DNA of 64,000 nucleotides from Dyadobacter chenwenxiniae (GTDB lineage: Bacteria; Bacteroidota; Bacteroidia; Cytophagales; Spirosomataceae). This document shows, in pieces, positions 61,753-64,000 of the stretch (position 1 is the first letter of the stretch; every line of letters starts with the position of its first letter). The notes below the pieces were generated by a model that did not search any database, had not been told where the DNA came from, and was given only the letters and a program-made list of their open reading frames with translations. The translations under genes were made by a program, and so were the position numbers. The stretch covers positions 2,914,001-2,978,000 of the forward strand of contig NZ_CP094997.1 of NCBI RefSeq assembly GCF_022869785.1, written 5' to 3'.

Positions 61753-62940
61753 TTGAAAGAGTATATACCCGCTCCGAAACGTGTTTCATCCATCGATGCT
61801 TACCGCGGATTCGTAATGTTCCTGATGATGGCCGAAGTGCTGCGATTTGGAAAAGTGGCAGAAGCCTTCCCCGGAAGTGCTTTTTGGTCATTTCTGGATT
61901 TTCACCAAAGTCATGTGGAATGGGTAGGCTGCTCATTGCATGACATGATCCAGCCATCCTTCTCGTTTCTCGTGGGCGTGGCCCTTCCCTACTCCATTGC
62001 CAGTCGCGCCAGCCAGGATCAAAGCACAACGGTCATGTGGCTGCACACATTCAGAAGATCGCTGACGTTGATCCTGCTCGGCATTTTCCTGCGTTCCATG
62101 CATAGTGAGCAAACCAATTTCACATTCGAAGACACATTAACACAGATAGGCCTGGGTTACCCAATCCTGTTCGCGCTGGGCTTCACGGGCGAACGCACGC
62201 AATGGGGTGCGCTGGGTGGAATTTTACTGGCGTATGGACTTGCGTTTGCATTGTACAGCCTGCCAGGACCTTATTTTGACTGGTCGGAAACGGGCAATGT
62301 TGCCAACTGGGAGCATAATCTGAAAGGCTTTGCGGCACATTGGAATAAGAATACGAACATTGCCTGGGCATTTGACCGTTGGTTCCTTAATTTATTTCCA
62401 AGACCGGAAGTATTCAAATTCAACGGAGGCGGATATAGCACATTGAGTTTTATTCCCACATTAGGGACAATGATTCTCGGGCTTATTGCCGGGAAATGGC
62501 TAAAATCGGCAACTTCGTCGACCTGGCTTCTCAAACGCCTCGCTATCACCGCCGCAATTCTTGTGGCGCTTGCCCTGATCCTGAATTTCACCGGCGTTAA
62601 TCCGATTGTGAAAAGAATCTGGACGCCTGCCTGGACGTTGTTCAGCGGCGGGATCTGTATGTTGTTTCTTGCCGGATTTTACTTCCTTGCGGATGTCAAT
62701 CAACAGCAAAAGTTCTTTTTCCCGCTGATTGTCATTGGCACGAATTCCATTGTGGCGTATGTCATGGCGGAAACCATTGTCAGTTTTATCGACAGTTCTT
62801 TCCGTATTAATGTGAGCCAGCATTATGACATGGTTTTTGGCCAGAGTTATCAGCCGCTGGTCCGTGGAGCCATTATATTGCTCGTGGAATGGGCCATCCT
62901 TTACTGGCTTTACGTGCGAAAGATATTTATCAGGATCTAA
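61753..62940 (+). CDS. HGSNAT/NagX-like membrane acyltransferase
   Basis: 395 residues and about ten membrane helices. The N-terminal SIDAYRGFVMFLMMAEV (R/D-x2-RG motif), QPSFSFLVGVALPYS and RRSLTLILLGIFLRS match the heparan-alpha-glucosaminide N-acetyltransferase-like family (DUF5009/NagX). Such proteins acetylate glucosamine-type sugars across the membrane; the substrate here is unknown. The start is TTG 61753; the next in-frame ATG would cut into the first helix. Confidence 0.82.
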   Translation: MKEYIPAPKRVSSIDAYRGFVMFLMMAEVLRFGKVAEAFPGSAFWSFLDFHQSHVEWVGCSLHDMIQPSFSFLVGVALPYSIASRASQDQSTTVMWLHTFRRSLTLILLGIFLRSMHSEQTNFTFEDTLTQIGLGYPILFALGFTGERTQWGALGGILLAYGLAFALYSLPGPYFDWSETGNVANWEHNLKGFAAHWNKNTNIAWAFDRWFLNLFPRPEVFKFNGGGYSTLSFIPTLGTMILGLIAGKWLKSATSSTWLLKRLAITAAILVALALILNFTGVNPIVKRIWTPAWTLFSGGICMLFLAGFYFLADVNQQQKFFFPLIVIGTNSIVAYVMAETIVSFIDSSFRINVSQHYDMVFGQSYQPLVRGAIILLVEWAILYWLYVRKIFIRI

Positions 62941-62978
62941 AAATATGCGGCCTATATTTGACCTCAAAATTCATCGTC

Positions 62979-63368
62979 ATGCAACTACTTAAAGCCGTCC
63001 ACCACATTGCGATCATTTGTTCGGATTACGACAAATCGAAGCGCTTTTACACTGATATTCTGGGTTTTGAAATTGAAAGGGAGGTGTTTCGGGAAGAAAG
63101 GAATTCCTATAAACTTGATCTTTCACTGAATGGGCAATACATTATTGAGCTGTTTTCCTTCCCCGATCCGCCTAAGCGTCCTTCCAGGCCCGAATCTACC
63201 GGTTTGCGGCACATTGCCTTTCAGGTTGAGGACATTGAACTGGCTATTGCGCAGTTGCGGAAGAAAAATATTGTTACGGAGGCCGTGAGGGTAGATGAAT
63301 TTACCGGCAAAAAATTCACATTCTTTGCCGATCCTGATGACCTGCCAATTGAATTATATGAGATTTAA
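62979..63368 (+). CDS. VOC/glyoxalase-family protein (YaeR-like)
   Basis: 129 residues in two beta-alpha-beta-beta-beta units. Metal ligands expected at H in AVHHIAIICSD, E in YIIELFSFP, H in GLRHIAFQVED and E in PIELYEI. The FFADPDDLPIELYEI end is typical of the gloA2/YaeR group. ATG 62979 starts the domain; the frame stays open upstream into the previous gene. The substrate is unknown. Confidence 0.88.
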   Translation: MQLLKAVHHIAIICSDYDKSKRFYTDILGFEIEREVFREERNSYKLDLSLNGQYIIELFSFPDPPKRPSRPESTGLRHIAFQVEDIELAIAQLRKKNIVTEAVRVDEFTGKKFTFFADPDDLPIELYEI

Positions 63369-63378
63369 ATCTTGCAGA

Positions 63379-63861
63379 TTAAGCTGCTGCAGTATATGCA
63401 ATCTTGTTTCGCTTTCCGACTTCAAGCTTGCATAACGACTCGTAAAATTCAGATATCCGGACCAGGTGTTCGTCCAGCATTTGTCTTGCCTCAGAGTCTT
63501 TATCTACGTAAGTTCGCAGCATTTTATAGAGTTGCAAAGTCGCCGCTTCCACCTTTTTCAAGCGGGTTGCGATTTCCTCTTTTTCTTCGACATCTTCCAG
63601 CATTTGCACGGCTGCTCTGGCCGTTATGTGATTGGTTTCGCCCAACTCTTTATCAGTGAGGAAACACTTAAAATAGTCGTATATCCATTTGATCTCCTTT
63701 TGGAACAACAAAGCGCTAACGTGCCCCTGGCTGAACATGCGTCGGCAAGAGCCCATGTTGTCCTTTTTCAATGCTTCTAAATAAATTAGTTCTCTGGTTT
63801 TCTGCTCGATCCACAATGCTCTGATTGCCTGAACGAAATCATTTTTTCCACTCTTTTCCAT
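63379..63861 (-). CDS. helical protein of unknown function
   Basis: About 160 residues, nearly all helix (ALWIEQKTRELIYLEALKKD, KEIKWIYDYFKCFLTD, EEKEEIATRLKKVEAATLQLYKMLRTYVDKDSEARQMLDEHLVRISEFYESLCKLE). It suggests a four-helix bundle with a weak similarity to DUF2383/ferritin-like proteins. No signal peptide. ATG 63861 fits better than the extension to 63933. It is convergent with the VOC gene; 63862-64000 holds nothing further that could be recognised. Confidence 0.55.
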   Translation of the reverse strand: MEKSGKNDFVQAIRALWIEQKTRELIYLEALKKDNMGSCRRMFSQGHVSALLFQKEIKWIYDYFKCFLTDKELGETNHITARAAVQMLEDVEEKEEIATRLKKVEAATLQLYKMLRTYVDKDSEARQMLDEHLVRISEFYESLCKLEVGKRNKIAYTAAA

Positions 63862-64000
63862 AACCGACCTTTTAAGAACTACTTTGACACTATTTAATAA
63901 AAAAATTGTGCCCCAAATGCTTGAAAATGGCATTTATTGTTATTAAACCAAAGATTCATCCAAGAGTGCAAATCGGGATGGAAATAAACCATTGTTCCCG

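Noticed and set aside
1..64000. CRISPR array, tRNA, rRNA, prophage or intact insertion sequence
   Set aside because: No regularly spaced repeats, cloverleaf, rRNA signature, transposase or phage structural gene was recognised on either strand.

Overview
The window looks like a chromosomal segment of a Bacteroidota bacterium, most likely order Cytophagales, Spirosomataceae/Dyadobacter-like. The basis is a SusC/SusD pair with an ECF sigma factor and a FecR anti-sigma (DUF4974 tail), TAnnTTTG promoter boxes, few clear Shine-Dalgarno sites, a bacillithiol gene (bshA), DUF4834, and carB and nuo genes of the Bacteroidota type. The genus is an inference from protein style, not from a search. No rRNA, tRNA, CRISPR array, phage or intact insertion sequence was seen, and no gap without a gene exceeds 300 bases.

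1-4.1 kb: exported oxidation genes. These are a PQQ-type sugar dehydrogenase/cytochrome c fusion cut by the window start, a small cytochrome c, a second PQQ-type propeller and an exported RidA-like protein, followed by a large palindromic repeat. 4.2-15.4 kb: an ECF sigma gene and its FecR partner, separated by an antisense HicBA toxin-antitoxin pair. They are followed by SusC and SusD, then an exported amidohydrolase, an exported RraA-family aldolase and a bile-acid-type sodium symporter. Two copies of one 32-33 bp palindrome bracket these last three genes, which together look like an uptake and cleavage route for an unknown substrate.

15.5-22.7 kb: a GNAT gene, then a thiamine operon (promoter, TPP riboswitch, thiS, thiC, double thiE, thiG, thiH, thiF-rhodanese). 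A perfect 70-bp palindrome is translated in frame inside the double thiE and joins two thiamine-phosphate-synthase-like domains. Another imperfect palindrome and an ATPase-gene remnant follow. 23-25.8 kb: a GH39-like glycosidase and a TauE/SafE permease.

25.9-31.7 kb: nuoA is separated from nuoB-nuoC by about 4.2 kb of accessory genes. These are lipocalin-like lipoproteins, a C10 (streptopain-like) peptidase gene broken by two frameshifts, a truncated lipoprotein, an XRE regulator and an outer-membrane protein. 31.7-50.5 kb: mainly housekeeping and envelope genes: a cysteine-less TlpA-like protein, a BamA/TamA-like barrel, carB without its allosteric domain, DUF4834, NDH-2, bshA, a UbiA prenyltransferase, a TapB-like protein, purN, a DMT permease, a J-domain protein, a porin-like barrel, a DoxX protein, a DEAD-box helicase and an ABC exporter.

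50.6-64 kb: a DUF4394 lipoprotein with two Tat-exported ferritin-like proteins, hemA, an orphan histidine kinase, tandem paralogous lipoproteins, a LuxE-like ligase, a Tat-exported gluconate-2-dehydrogenase subunit 3 with its GMC oxidoreductase, a HGSNAT/NagX-like membrane acyltransferase, a VOC protein and a helical protein of unknown role. The most unusual signals are the coding palindrome in the fused thiE and the palindrome-bracketed amidohydrolase/RraA/symporter block.
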